Notes: generated by a model not told the origin, from the sequence alone. DNA of 64,000 nucleotides from Davidsoniella eucalypti (GCA_004009845.1 RMBW01000047.1:62001-126000); one strand, 5' to 3'; counted from the first letter of the stretch, positions 37,109 to 49,691 are shown. Program-made: numbers and translations.

Positions 37109-38268
37109 ATGACGGCTTCTCTGCTTCGTGTTGCTGCCCGCCGGACGATGTTCCGTGCTGCTGTCCGCCAGCCCATCGTTCCCCGTGTTGTCGTCCCTGC
37201 CCCCATCGCTAGCTTCAGCACCAGCTCTGTCAAGCTGTCCAGCGCCCACGAGGAGGAGACCTTCGAGGAGTTCAACAGCCGGTGAGTCGCCTTCTCCGCT
37301 CCATTCTTGCCCTACAACGCCAGTCAGCTGCCAATTGCTTCTCGGACAATGCTCTATGGCATGCTGTGATGATTGCGATAGTGTTGAGTTGCTGCAACAC
37401 CTGCTGCTGTTGGGGCCTAGTCATGCCACTGTGGAATGGAACCTTGCTACAATATTTTTTTCTCTTTATCCGCTGGGCCATTTACATGTTGCTGTATTCG
37501 GCTCAATAACTGCAGCAATAACAATAGGATGCTGCAATATCAACCACCCAATCGCAGGCCCTCTAAACTAAATCAACCCTCTACCATACCACGACATACA
37601 AAGAGCCATCGACTAACCAAACCCTTTCTAATAGCTACGTCAAGGAGTTCGAAGGTGTCCAGGACGTTTTCGAGCTGCAGGTCAGTACTCATCATTACCA
37701 TAGAAAACCCTCATACCAGACACCCCTCACCTTACCCTCGTCTTGTCGTTTCTAATTCCGGGAGCATCCGGGTCCCCGAGATGCGACAAAGTGGTCTGAT
37801 AGCGATGCACTTCGACATCCTATATCACAATCCTTTCGTGTTCTTGCCGATTTTTTCACTCCATTGTAATATGCGCCCATATCATTGTTATATAGTACTG
37901 ACATGACTGCCGTAGCGCAACCTGAACAACGCCTTCGCCTACGATCTGGTCCCCAACGTTGAGGTCATCACTGCCGCCCTCCAGGCTGCCCGCAGGGTGA
38001 ATGACTTTGCTACTGCCGTCCGTGTCTTCGAGGGTAAGTCTATACCAAAGCCCTAAATACCATATTGCCGTCACCGAGTACTGCTTGTATTTGTAAATCA
38101 CAAGGTGCTCTTAGATCATGAACCTTCATTTTTGCTAATAGCCCGATAGCTATCAAGGCCAAGGTTGAGAACCAGTCTCAGTACGATGCTTACCTGAAGG
38201 AGCTGCAGCCCATTCGCGTGGAACTCGGTGTCCAGCTGAAGGAGGACCTGTACCCTGAGTCCCACTAA
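37109..38268 (+). CDS. COX6: Cytochrome c oxidase subunit Cox6 (mammalian COX5A type)
   Basis: Nuclear-encoded subunit of respiratory complex IV, placed on the matrix side of the inner mitochondrial membrane. Four exons, 37109-37281, 37635-37680, 37916-38033, 38150-38268, give 151 aa, as expected. Residues 1 to ~45 form an Arg-rich, acid-free presequence (MTASLLRVAARRTMF) ending around SFSTSS. The mature part carries the family signatures ETFEEFNSRYVKEFEG, LQRNLNNAFAYDLVPN, ARRVNDFATAVRVFEAIK and VELGVQLKEDLYPES, matching the yeast Cox6 pattern. The introns are long for a fungal gene this size (353, 235 and 116 bp), and intron DNA exceeds coding DNA. Acceptors were chosen by frame and by these motifs. 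Convergent with the chromodomain gene downstream. Confidence 0.95.
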
Positions 38269-39665
38269 ATGCCTGGCTACGAAGCTCTGGACTCGACCCC
38301 TACTCGATCTCGATCTCGACTCGCATCGATGATACTACGACTCACCTAGACGGAAATGAAACACGATTAAACGACTCCTCGCGACACCGACATATATATG
38401 CGATATCCGACTGGGCTCTCAAGATTGATTATGTTGCCTGCTTTCGTCAGATACCATTCCATAGCCACGTTTAGCTTATATACCCATGAGCTGATACCAT
38501 CTCTTCCACCTATCGATCTTCAATCTCTACATTACTATAATGCCTTTACCGACGCCTATAGAGACGACAGGATGAGCTCTATTAGAAAGAATATACGATA
38601 CCAATTCGAGACTACCCAGGACGATTTTGTTGCGATTTCGTCATGTTGATGGCCGTTTCTTCTCATTTATATTGTCGTCATGAGTCAAGGTAAATACGAT
38701 GTAGGACCAGAGGTCTAGGCATTGGTACGCTTAACCAAGTTCATCTTCTCTTAATATTCGGACACGGGCGTTGTTATATATTGTACTGTTTTATTTCCTT
38801 TTTTTTCTTCTATTTTTTTTTGCATTAGGCGGAGTTGAAGGCCGTGTATCACATGCTTGTACACCAGGCAAGCTACTACCACTATGACATCCAATGGAGC
38901 AGAGCTATGTGGAGGAGCGGATCGATTTACCTTTATAGCTTCGAGAGCTGACTGCCTTTGAAGCTGCCACCACCCCATATGGAAAACAGAAATAAGCATT
39001 TTTTGTCGATTTTCCGAGGGATTATTGGATAAAATTTACCGCCCTCGGACGTTTCTGTCATACTACCTTTTTTGTATATTCAAGCCTTACTTTTCTTCAC
39101 TTATGGATCTTGCAAAGTGTATTTTTACCTCAAAAAACTGTATTACAACGTGATAACCATGGAATGCAAACTATCTTGCAAAGAAAGACGTAAGAAAAAT
39201 TGTAAGTTTTTGATATCATAAACTCTTAAATTCCTAACATAAAGGAAACAATGGGTATAGAAGATACAAAAGGCAGTATATTCGCAATATTGGCTGAAAG
39301 AAAGGGGAAAAAAATTGAACTAGAAAGAACGAAACAAAAAACGGAATTTATAGCCAACTGTTAACCAAAACAAATGATGTGAATCAAGAGAACAGGGAAA
39401 AAACACACACTATGTATGCCGTGTGCAAAAAAAGGAAACGTTTGAACTCCTAGACGTGACAAAGTCTAGCTAAAGACTATAATTGGATAGCACTATGATA
39501 TATGATAAAAAAAGGAAACATAATTTGGCCGTTGATGATAAAAGAAAAGCAGAAGAGAAAAAGGAAAACAAAACGAAACAAAACAAACATACTATGTATG
39601 TATACGTATAGCCTTAGAATACTATACGTATGGACGTAGAGAGATATGTATCTGATAATCTGACA
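38269..39665. other. Convergent 3' spacer between COX6 and the chromodomain gene
   Basis: No gene seen. The right half (about 39.2-39.6 kb) is A-rich on the plus strand, that is T-rich in the sense of the minus-strand gene ending at 39666, which fits its 3' untranslated region. Confidence 0.55.
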
Positions 39666-42600
39666 CTAATCTTTCAGGTGACCCCATCGACTATTCCCAC
39701 CTTGTTGAGAGTTGAAATATTGCATATTCGGGGCTCCTCCAGCAACCGCGGCATCTATAGAGACCGTAGCTGGACTAGTACCACGACTGGAGCTATTAAC
39801 ACCAGCGCTGTTTCCAGCGCCGTTCCGGAAGCCTGCGTTACGGGGGCTCATCATACCAACACGAGGACTACGCGGTGCGGATGACTGGCGTGTTTCGCGG
39901 CGACCGTTCTTGTATACTCGTAGCTCTTCACGTAGGCGTTCCAGGTCAACTTCACGCTCGCGTTGGATGGTACGGGCTTCGTCCACCATGCGCATGAGTT
40001 GATCGATTTGGCCTTTGGAGTTGATTTCGTGGATATCGCGTAGGTTCTTGGAGGCTGTACGTTGGCTTTCTTGGAGTTGCGAGGCCATGGTGTTGTTCTC
40101 TTTGCGGAGAGAACTGGCAGCGTTGGAGGCATCTTGGTAGGCTTGGCGGAAATATTCCATCTCGGTGGATTGGCTGGCATAGCGTTTCTCCAGAGAGGCT
40201 ACCTTTGCTTCTGCTCCCTCAGCGCGCGTGGTAGCTTGATCAAAAGCTTCTCTGGCGGCTGTCGTTTCCTCACCAGCGGCACTGGCATTGAACATGCTAT
40301 TTACAGCCGCAGACTTGAGTGATGCGACCTCTTCAGCGAGCTGTTTTTCGTTGGCTTGAGAGGCCTGTAGTTGTTCTTTGAGCTTCTCGATCTCGGCTTT
40401 CAAGGATGCATTCTCGGTGGTGACTTTGTCACGCTCGATTTGAAATTTGGCCCGTTCTTGGATAGCTTCACGGTGCTTTTCGTTCTCCTTTTCGAGAGTT
40501 ACGCTGTATTCATTAAGATGCTTGCCCATAGATTGAACTACTTTGCGGAGATCTGAGGCAGTTCCATACTCCCTCGCGATGATGCGTTGATCTTCGATGA
40601 CCTGCAGCATGTTAGTATACCGAGGTACTAAAGTATTGATATATTTGCAATCTTACTTTCTGACAAATGGACTTGAAGAGACGCTTAGGAACCTTTGTTT
40701 CATGGTTATTCCACGGGTTCGTCACATCAAGGACATGAAGGCCAAGTACATTCACAAATGGCGATACAGCGGCATGCCGATCAGCATCGACCAGAAGGTT
40801 GGATATCTCTGGTAATGTTTCAGTTGTCTTAAGTCGTTTCACAGACTTGGAGACATCACTCATCTAAATTTGTGACACGTAATGTTAGCAAGTTCTATAT
40901 ACGACATTGTGGGTGAATTTCAACCATTCTTACCAGTTTACGCTTTCTACTTGTGATAGGTTTGAGTTCTACTCCTGCATCACTGCCGCTTGTTTGAGAA
41001 TTCTGGGGTGTTATGTAGATACCGTCCAAGAATTCTTTGGCAAATGGTTGGGAATCCCAGGCAAAGTGAGGATTTGGGTCTTTTACTTGCTCTGAAAAGT
41101 GAAAGGCGATCTCATGTGGTTTTTCATAATCGACGAGACGAGGATTGCGCACTAAATCTCGCCCCTGCACAAGGCCATAGATAACGGCATTTTTGTGTTC
41201 TAGAGTATTTCTTGATTTCACCATTGATAGGTCGAGATGTTCGATAGAGTGCATTATCATAAGAGTTAGGACGAAAGGCTGCTTCCGGCCTTCTAGGATA
41301 CTCAGTCGTTGAGCTGCAATTGAGTATCGGAACATGTAGTCGAAGCCAATGACAACATCGAACGAGCTGAGGGGATCTCGGATTTCCTGTGTTGCAAGTG
41401 CAATGACTACTGTAAGTGGCGCTGTGGAGTTGGAGTAGTCGGCGTCGTCTATGGTTGACATAGACACGGGGATGCGCCTTAGCGTTACTAGCGCCTTGAT
41501 TAGAAGTGCGAGCTTCTCTGAGCGAGTCACGATCAGTAGCTTTTTCTCTGTTTCCTGCATCTCATGTAAGAATTCACATAAGAAGTTGAATTTGGCGCTC
41601 GATTCCACAGCATAATTTTGAACATCCTTATCAGTAAAGACTGACAATGACTTGGATGTCAGTTTATGTGGGTAGTCACAGAGGTCTAGCAATTCGACAA
41701 ACTCCTCGTTGACTCGATGAATAAGAGACGGCTGCGGCTCATGCCACTCCTCGTCGAAGAATAATTGCGAATATTCCTTGTTTAGGGCCTTGTAATTTTC
41801 AATGATTTCAAGATACCGAACCCTTTGACTTGAGGTAAACGGCAGTGTTACAAGATATTCATGTTCGCCTTCGTAGGCTCCCCCTTCATTGGTCGACTGT
41901 GATGATACGAGTCCACCTTCATGGGTAGGATCTTGCATAGGCGATGTGTCTAAATGCGGTGAGACTCGGAGGTTGTCCTCAAAGGGCATGTAGACTGATC
42001 CTGAGATATCTGAAGGGGCGACTGTCAATACAGCCGGATTTTGAGGAAGCAAGAACTCTGGATTTGAGGTAGGATTGAGCTCGAGGGCAGCGGGATTGAC
42101 TGCGCCAGAAATCATAGGCGTTTCATCAGAAGTCACCAAAGACTGGGCAGAGGAGCCATTGAGAGGAGGTTGTGGTAGAGAGGGTGGTAAAGTGCCGACT
42201 GAAGACTGAAGCATAGCAAACGGTTCTGGTATATCATCTTGACTCTTATCGTGATGAAGTGACAAGGCCCCCTCTATCTCATCTGCGGCCACTACTATGG
42301 GACGCGTGGGATCATAGGGAGTCTGCATGTTCAGTAACTCATCCACAGATGAAATGGGCATGGAGTCGTCTATCTCCATCTTGATGGAGGGTGCTCCTTC
42401 AATGACGCGGGTGCGTTTGACTAGAGGCTGAGAGCCGGGTGATGACAAGTTCCTTTTATGGCCTTGTTCGGGACTACTATGGAGCTGTGTAGACTGAGGT
42501 GGCAGTTGGCTCATCACACCTGCTACGGCCTGGGTGCGATGGTCAAGAGCCGACGATATAGTAGCTGAGATATGTGAGATAGAACTTGGACGACAAGGAG

Positions 42601-44017
42601 TTTCGGAGACGTGATCAAAGCCAAGTGATGTTAACGGCGACCGGAAGGCCGTCAGGATACTTAGTGATTCACCGTGGCTAGAGATAGAGCGGGGTGGCAC
42701 TTGTGAGATAAACACTAGATGTGAAGTTTGCGTTTGTTCACCGATGATGCTTGGGTTTATTGGACGATCAGGACAGCTCGACACCGGGACTTCAACAGGA
42801 TGAAGCTGGTCCACAGACGTTAATGGCCGGGAAACAGTCACTGGGTTCTGAGTTCCTAATGTTGTAGGCTGGGATCGCCAAGATATACGACTAGGTGTGT
42901 CGATGTTATACGGCAGAGCGGAATGATGAGCGTCACCTGTGGTGTTAGGGCCGGATATGGAGCTCTGTGAAACTGAAGATTGAGACTTGGTGAGGTCGAT
43001 CACCTGTGGAGGGCGATGCGCTGACGGAATGGAGAAAGGACTCTTGTCTTCCTGCGAGTCTGGAATCTCTACGGGCGATGAAGGGCGGACCCGAGGAACA
43101 ACGAAACCGGTAGAATCAGGGTCATGGATACTGGCGCTGCGATCAGCAAGTTGCTCAAGGTATTGCGCACGCAGCACGATAGACTCTACGACCCGGGTGG
43201 CACGATCAGTCTCCTCGCGATCGGAGATAAGGACGGCAGATGAAGCGACCTGAAGACTTGGAGAGTTGGTTTCCTGCGAATCTGCGATTGTACTGTTGAT
43301 ACCAATGCCACCAGTAGGATGACCTGTGGCAACCGGGCCAAAAGCGGAACTAGTAGTAGTAGCAGAACCGAGTCCAGTGCGGGCGTCCTTGAGTGGTGTA
43401 AGAGGAAGGTCACTAGACGTGATCACGGCCCTAGAAATGCGACGGCCTGAGGTGGATATGCGCCGCCAGCTAGGGGAAGGATTGGAGACTCCAGCCAGAT
43501 CCTGTCGCTTTTTAAACTGAACCCACTCTTTGCGAGCAGTGATAGTCACTTCAGAGGCGGGTTTCTGTGTAAGTGGTTAGAGACAATAACAACGGACAAC
43601 GAACAGCGGGGAGCGAACAAGTAGATCCAAGGGCATGCAGCAGTTCGACGGTGATACAATGGCAGTGCAGCCTTGCGTGATGTTGTGGTTGCTATCTATT
43701 GTTGGTTGCTGTTCTGGGGTGGATGGAGGTGCCTTGGTTTCTGCGATAGGCCTGTGTTTTAGAAGGGTGGTTTTACTTACCCACTCTGGAGCATACGTCT
43801 GGCCAGTGACCGAATGTGGTGCCCAGTCGACTTGATACTCCACGCGGCCGTTGATCTTCCTCTCTGCAAGAATGCAGCGGATTTCCCACCACTCACCCTG
43901 CGACTGAGACTCGTAATACGGCTGGGACGACAGTAGTACTTCTGATATCTGTGAATAATCTGGCACCGATGGTGGAGGGTCGGAGGCAGATGAAGCCGGC
44001 GGGACGAAAGATAGCAT
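39666..44017 (-). CDS. Chromodomain protein with HDA1-complex subunit 2/3 domain and coiled coil
   Basis: Likely nuclear subunit of a class II (Hda1-type) histone deacetylase complex. Four exons on the minus strand, 44017-43781, 43564-40934, 40863-40657, 40601-39666, give 1336 aa. Residues ~35-90 contain a chromodomain (WWEIRCILAERKINGRVEYQVDW, followed by YAPEW), a fold that usually reads methylated histone H3. Residues ~90-640 are Ser/Thr/Pro-rich and probably disordered. Residues ~640-960 match the fungal HDA complex subunit 2/3 domain, a helicase-like fold without catalytic motifs (LPFTSSQRVRYLEIIENYK, KLLIVTRSEKLALLIKALV, VIGFDYMFRYSIAAQRLSIL). Exon 3 and the start of exon 4 continue it; residues ~1040-1250 are a long coiled coil (MGKHLNEYSVTLEKENEKH onward), and the tail is Gly/Ser-rich. 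The 216-bp first intron lies right after the chromodomain. Start chosen at MLSFVPPAS; an earlier in-frame start would need GTG. Confidence 0.9.
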
Positions 44018-45219
44018 GAAAGGAAGAGAGGGAAGAGACGAGAGATAAGAGACAAGATGCAGGAATGTGAAGGAAGTGAGAATGACCAAAGTCACTCTGG
44101 TATAGAAGCTAGAAGTTGGAAGTGAGGGTTGTAGATATTATTGAAGTGGTCTGAAGCGGCAAAGATCGGGGTTCGGAAAATGTCAGACATAAGAAGTTCT
44201 ACAAAATACTTGGCTTGGTCGGCTTGGGTCCTTGAACTAGCAACCAAAGTAGCGAAATTAATTCAATAAGTGAGAGGTGCAAGGCTGAGAAACATGACCT
44301 AATTCGTTAGTTTACAGGCGCGAGGCTGAGAACAGACCCACTAAAAAAGCAGCGAATGGAGTTAGTCAAGTAGCAGCAGGCGCATGGGCACACATCACGT
44401 GACTTTCCGTTGGATCGTGGCCAAGTGCAGCAGCGGATGGATCGATTTGATGCTGGCAAGCTCTTTACCATTCACTACAAGTCAATTGTAGAAGAAAGCT
44501 GTGAAGGCTTTCAGAAGGATTATTGCGCCTATTTGACTATTTGACCATCGCCGCAACGTTCAAGAAGAGGAGTTTCCAGTGATATCAGCACTTCTGAGCT
44601 GATTCTCCAAGAGCCCATAAAACTTCCATTCCATTGCCACGATCACCTTTTCATTCAAGGCGTATTCAATTGTTTCGGCCATTCATCTTCTTGCTTGTTT
44701 TCTTCGCTTTTACTGAAAAATCGGCGCTTAGAATATCCTCCATCATTAGGCCTGTATTTTCAACGTTCCAACGTCCCAACGTGCCTAAATTGCGCCAGCT
44801 CGTGGCCCAAGCACTGCTACTTTGTGCGCTGAAAGCCTTGCTCGTCTTCTCTTGCAACATCGTTCGCCCTGTCCGGCTGTTACTATCACAATCACAAGCG
44901 CGGCTCACGACTTCATTTCTCAATCGCTGACTAGAAACGCAATTCCGAGCTCTGATCGCAACCTCGATCGAAACCGTCGTCGAAACCCTTAATTACAGGT
45001 CGCCGTCGAGTCTTTACTGCTGTACATCTGCTACGTTATTTTTTAAAAAGCTAGCGCCACATACTTGCAAATACACTACAACATTGCGCTCTTCGAAGCC
45101 AGAATTACCATACCCATTTGCATCGCAAACTGTGCACGCATTCAATCGCCATCCACCTCCGGTCTCCAGCCTCGCCACTATACCCTATATTAGTTGCTCC
45201 TGTCCATGTATCTGGTGTG
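44018..45219. promoter_or_regulatory. Divergent promoter region between the chromodomain gene and SCC4
   Basis: 1.2 kb serving two outward-reading chromatin genes. No coding frame with support. Both ends are pyrimidine-rich in the sense of the gene they precede. Contains the short upstream reading frame listed separately. Confidence 0.5.
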
Positions 45220-45220
45220 A
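45206..45220 (+). promoter_or_regulatory. Four-codon upstream ORF whose stop overlaps the SCC4 start
   Basis: ATG at 45206 reads Met-Tyr-Leu-Val and stops with TGA at 45218-45220. The final A of that stop is the first base of the chosen SCC4 ATG (TGATG). This geometry can permit termination-reinitiation or leaky scanning. Whether the leader of the mRNA includes it is unknown. Confidence 0.5.
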
Positions 45221-48200
45221 TGTCCTATCCAGGCCCTCTGCCTCCGGGGCAGGCCTTCCCCAGCCACGGCCAACAACAGTCCGGTCTCCAATCGCCCATA
45301 GCCCAGCCTTATGGTCAGCAACCAATATACGGCTCGCCGCAGTATCAGCAACAGCCTCAGTACCAGCAGCCAGTATATAGCGCGCGACCCGCACAACCCG
45401 GTGTCAGCATGGTGCCGGTCCAATACGGACAACAGTATGGTGCCAGCCAGCAACAACCTATGCAATACCCATATGAGCAGCATTATCAGCAACGCTTTCA
45501 GCCGCAGTCGCCTGTTGCGCCTCATTCGCCTGCTCCTACACCGCCGGTATTCAACCCACAGTCCTATGGACAGCCGTCCCACATGGACATAAATGTTAAC
45601 ATGGACATGAATATGGATATGAACATGAGTTTGAACATGAATATGGACATGGACATGGGCGTTAATTTGTATCAGGCTCTGCAACCCCAGCAATCGCCTC
45701 AACAGTCGTTCCAGCAACTACATCACCAGCCGAAGCAGAAGCCGCAACATCAGCGGCAGCTATCGCAGCCATACCAGAGCCCGGTGCCTGTGCCACGTCC
45801 ACCACCGCCCCGGTTTTCTTCTCCATTTCCTCAAATACAGCAACCATCTCTACCGACTCCGCAACCACCACCTCAGCGCCAGCAGCCGCCTCAGATGGAC
45901 GTACAGTTTGTGAATCCAAGCGAAACCTTGAAACAGAGCCCTCTGCCTCAGCGTAACAGCTTCCCGCCACCTCCACTGCCAACTGCTAATAGCCAGAAGA
46001 ACAACTTTCGCGATAGAGAAAATTCACAACCACATATTCCTCCTCCGCCTCCCCCCGCTGTCCAAACCCAGCCAAAAACACCGGTACTTGGCCAAATACA
46101 GACACCACCCGCCCAAAGCCAACACGTTGTTCAGCCTATCCGTACCAAGACAAACGCCGCTGCATCTACTGCCGCTGCCATTGCGCCAAGAACACCATCT
46201 GTCACGTCTCCAGCACTCTCTGTTAGATCTAGTATATCTAAGAGATCACCTTCTGTCTCCATACGCAGCAGAATAACAGATCCACTATCTTTGTATGGGT
46301 GTGTTGCAGAGGAGTGCTTAGCTACTGCACATGCTAATATACCTCATCTCATTGTGGCTTCATCTGATGAGCCTATCAGGGATTACCAGAAACTCATTGC
46401 GACGGGGCTGTCTTGCATGGAAGCGACGCTTCAAAGTGGACGTCTGACACCACGACAAGAAGCCCGTACGCGCGTACGCTATGCACAAATCCTCTACGAA
46501 GATACGGAAAATCTCATGGAGGCCGAGATGACGTTAAGCAAAGGACTGACTATATGCGAACGTCATCGGTTCTTGGATCTCAAGTATATCATGCGTTACT
46601 TACTGCTCAAGATACTCTTCCAACGAAACTCTAAAGCTGCCATGGTTGCCACCGATAAAGACATCTCGGATGCTACTGCGTTAGTTCATGATTCTCGGCA
46701 AACACTCACCTTTTATATAGCTAACATGTGATGTATATAGCTCGAGACATCACCAATGGGTGTACGCTTTCCGTCTTCTTAAAGCTTCATTCTATATGCA
46801 TTTGAAAACTCCAGCTGACGTTGCAGCTATCGACAACCTGCGCCAGTTGGGAGTTGTAGCTCAAAACAAAGGCGATTTCACCCTATGCGCCTTTGCATTC
46901 CTTCTCGAAGCACTTGCATTACTCAAAGCCACTAAACACGAAAACCTACCTCGAATACAGGAGTGTCTTGCACTGGCAACCAAACACCAGCTCAACCAAC
47001 AGTGCCAGCTATTACAAATAGATGTCCTTATATTGCTGGTCGATCTTGCGTGTAGTATGCATTCAAAAAAGACCGAGATAGTAGCTGCGAAGTTGAAGGC
47101 GTTACAAGACCGCATGGATGAAATGCAAACATCCGGTACTTGGCCCGCTTCGTCGTCAGTGCTATTCATCCCTATCAAACGTCAAGGATCAGTGGCTCAT
47201 ATAAGCGAGGATACCGCTTCGGTTGTGAGCCCGGGCCGACCTGACGAAGAGGGAGACTATGTTGCATTCTCATTTGTGACCCGTGTAGAAATGATGGTTC
47301 TTATGTATGAAAATAGCACCCCACAGCCATCTTGCTTTGACCGACCGCTAACTTTTCATGTTCTAGTATGACCTTCAGCGGAGTTGCAGTCGGCTTGCAA
47401 CCAACAACAACATCGCCCAAATCACTCGAGTTTTGGAAAGAGGCTATGGAAGTCCTTGATCGTTGTAAGTATCAATTTATTTATATAAAACAAGTCTATA
47501 AGCTATCTAACATGTATACTGTCAATATAGGGGAATCTGATGGTGTTACCAAGGCACAGCCTGCACCTACATTCCAAGAAGCACTACGAAGAGGCAACTG
47601 GCGATTGCAAATTAAATGCTACCTTTTTGTCATGTCTGGCTTATTTGCCGCTACCCACAGTCGATGGACACCAGTGAAGGAGACTATCAGTCGTCTAGAA
47701 GGCCTTGTCTCACCAACAGGCGACTCTGTTGTTGACATAATGACCCTCTATCTGCGCGCTGTATACCTCCAAGGCACCGGGAATCTTGAAGAGGCTCTTG
47801 CTCTCTTCAAAGACTCAAGGTTTGATCTCAACGCTGTGGGAGGTACTCGCTCCACTAAAACGGACATCTCCATTCTTGCGACTCTGAATAAAATTTGGAT
47901 CTTGCAGCATCCCGAATTCCAACCTTCAGAAGAAGCCACAATGCTTCTAGACTCATTATCTCCGTTCTGCAAAAACCACCCCGATCTCGAGATCCAGACA
48001 GTATATAATCTGGTCGTCGCAACCATCCACACAGATCCTCCACAAACGCTCAGCCAGATAAAAACTAGTATGCATGCGTCAATTGGTGGATCAAAGATGA
48101 CACACAACAAGCACTGCCTGGCTATCGCGCTCAACGTCATGAGAAGTAAACTTTTCGAACATGTCATGGGCGAACAGGCGCTCAAGAGCGCAAAAGCAGC

Positions 48201-48354
48201 TGCGGCGCAAGCTAAGCGTGGAGGCAACCTCCTTTGGATGAGTGTTGCAGAGGGTAATCTCGCCCAGTCTCATGAAGTCATGGGACAAACTAACGAGGCC
48301 GTTGCTGCTAATGCAGCTGCTTCTACCCATGGTCGTAAAGCTCTCGGGTCATGA
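45220..48354 (+). CDS. SCC4: Cohesin loading factor Scc4/Mau2
   Basis: Partner of Scc2 that loads cohesin onto chromatin. Four exons, 45220-46679, 46741-47304, 47367-47464, 47531-48354, give 981 aa. Residues ~354-930 match the cohesin-loading TPR-like helical family (DPLSLYGCVAEECLATAHAN, YQKLIATGLSCMEATLQSG, HQWVYAFRLLKASFYMHLK, RRGNWRLQIKCYLFVMSGLF). The first ~350 residues are a Gln/Pro-rich extension, rich in GQQ and YQQ, with a striking Met-Asp/Met-Asn repeat at residues ~121-148. Exon 1 ends in a GTTAGT donor; intron lengths are 61, 62 and 66 bp. A less likely GC donor lies 20 bases further on. The start chosen is the ATG reading MSYPGPLPPGQ; an in-frame extension to 45118 has no ATG. 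Divergent from the HDA-complex gene. Confidence 0.9.
45583..45663 (+). repeat. Degenerate ATGGACATGAAT hexamer repeat inside SCC4
   Basis: About 80 bases of alternating ATG-GAC / ATG-AAT codons encode a run in which nearly every second residue is methionine and the others are Asp or Asn. It lies in the low-complexity N-terminal extension. Confidence 0.88.
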
Positions 48355-49691
48355 GATATACACGGCGCTTCCATCTTCTAATTACCCCTAGGGTACAACA
48401 ACCTGGATCGAGGTTTTTTCTCTAATATTAGATGCCATTGTTTGTTTATTTGTCACATTATACTATCTGGCTACTATATTCTTTTTTCTTATTGCTTTTA
48501 TATTTCTCGTTTGTTTTTTTCATAGCGAAGGGGTTTCTTTCCCATGTTTACTTCTATTCAAATTTATTTTCACATATGGGTGTTATTGGTGAAGCGGATA
48601 GTAGGAGAAGAAAGCAAGAGGTTCATGGAGTAGAGGTATGTTACTTTCGGCTTGGATTATATCAACATTGGAGTTAATACAATCGCTTCTTTAGGTCATG
48701 ATTTAATTGCTCTATTCGCTTGCGTGAACCACTGCCATATATATATCGTGATACGTGATTTACGGTGAGATTATGTCGTATTGGCAGATTGACTGCCGGC
48801 CACATTTTGAACATTTTGAACCTGGCAGGCACGCTCAACTTGGCCCTTGTGGAGGCTCATTAATTGATTGAGAGTCTATTCTAGTATGCGAGAAAACTAT
48901 TTGTCCCAATTGGGAAATTTTCATTACTTTTTCTGCCGTTTTTTTCTTATGAAAAACCGCCCCTCAATCTTGAATAATGCCCAAAAATGGAGTAAACCCT
49001 TTTTTTTTTTTTTTTGCACGTTTTTGCAGATTGAAAGATTTGACAATTGAATTCTAATTAATATAGAAAAATAAAGTCTCTTGAATCAAATGTAGCGTAT
49101 CATGGTCCTTTTACAATTATTTTCTTTCTAAATGCTGTGTCGTGTGCTTCAACTAACTAACGGTGTCTCATGTGCAGTTTTAGATGACAACATGTGTAAA
49201 GTTATGGGTCTGACCCTATGACTATGTCTTAAACCCTAATATAGTGAACTTTGATGGCTGATGCTTAGTAAGGCATGTGACATGGATGCTAATACCATAG
49301 TGGGGGAGGTCTTTCCCAATTGAGATCGGTGGGAAAAAAAATTTGGAAGAAAAAGTCTTTAATGTGAAGAAAAAAGCGGCGTCCTGCAATAACAACAAGA
49401 CCGACTTTCATTAACGACGATATTGGCCATGTTAATTTGAATTTTTGGATCTTGCGTGCCATTTAATCTTTCTTACCATCCCACCGAGTCCTCTGTACAT
49501 ACTGTTTACATACTCAACACTACATTTTGTGTTCTGTTGCCGTCCCAATATCATCCCACCTTCTCAAACCCTAGTCGCAGCGACGACTATCGTCATATCT
49601 GCTTGAACCACGACCACATCGACGATAAGAGTGTTTGCCGGCGCCGTTCACATCGCTGATCTCACAGAATCTCCGTCTGGCTCTTTCCGAG
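48355..49691. other. Spacer between SCC4 and PET127
   Basis: T-rich 3' flank of SCC4, then AT-rich DNA with a 9-bp tandem duplication of ACATTTTGA (48802-48819) and an 18-T run at about 48998-49015. The last ~200 bases are CT-rich leader. No gene supported. Confidence 0.5.

Noticed and set aside
37282..37634. Possible C/D snoRNA in COX6 intron 1 (GTGATGA near 37365)
   Set aside because: No matching box D within the usual distance.
44018..44095. Upstream in-frame extension of the chromodomain protein with a hydrophobic stretch
   Set aside because: No ATG; it would need GTG, and a membrane segment does not suit a nuclear chromatin protein.
46680..46740. Alternative GC-type donor for SCC4 intron 1 about 20 bases downstream
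   Set aside because: It keeps the frame, but a GTTAGT donor at 46680 also keeps the frame and is much closer to the fungal consensus.
49635..49691. Upstream in-frame extension of PET127
   Set aside because: It would need a TTG start; the ATG at 49692 gives a typical mitochondrial presequence.
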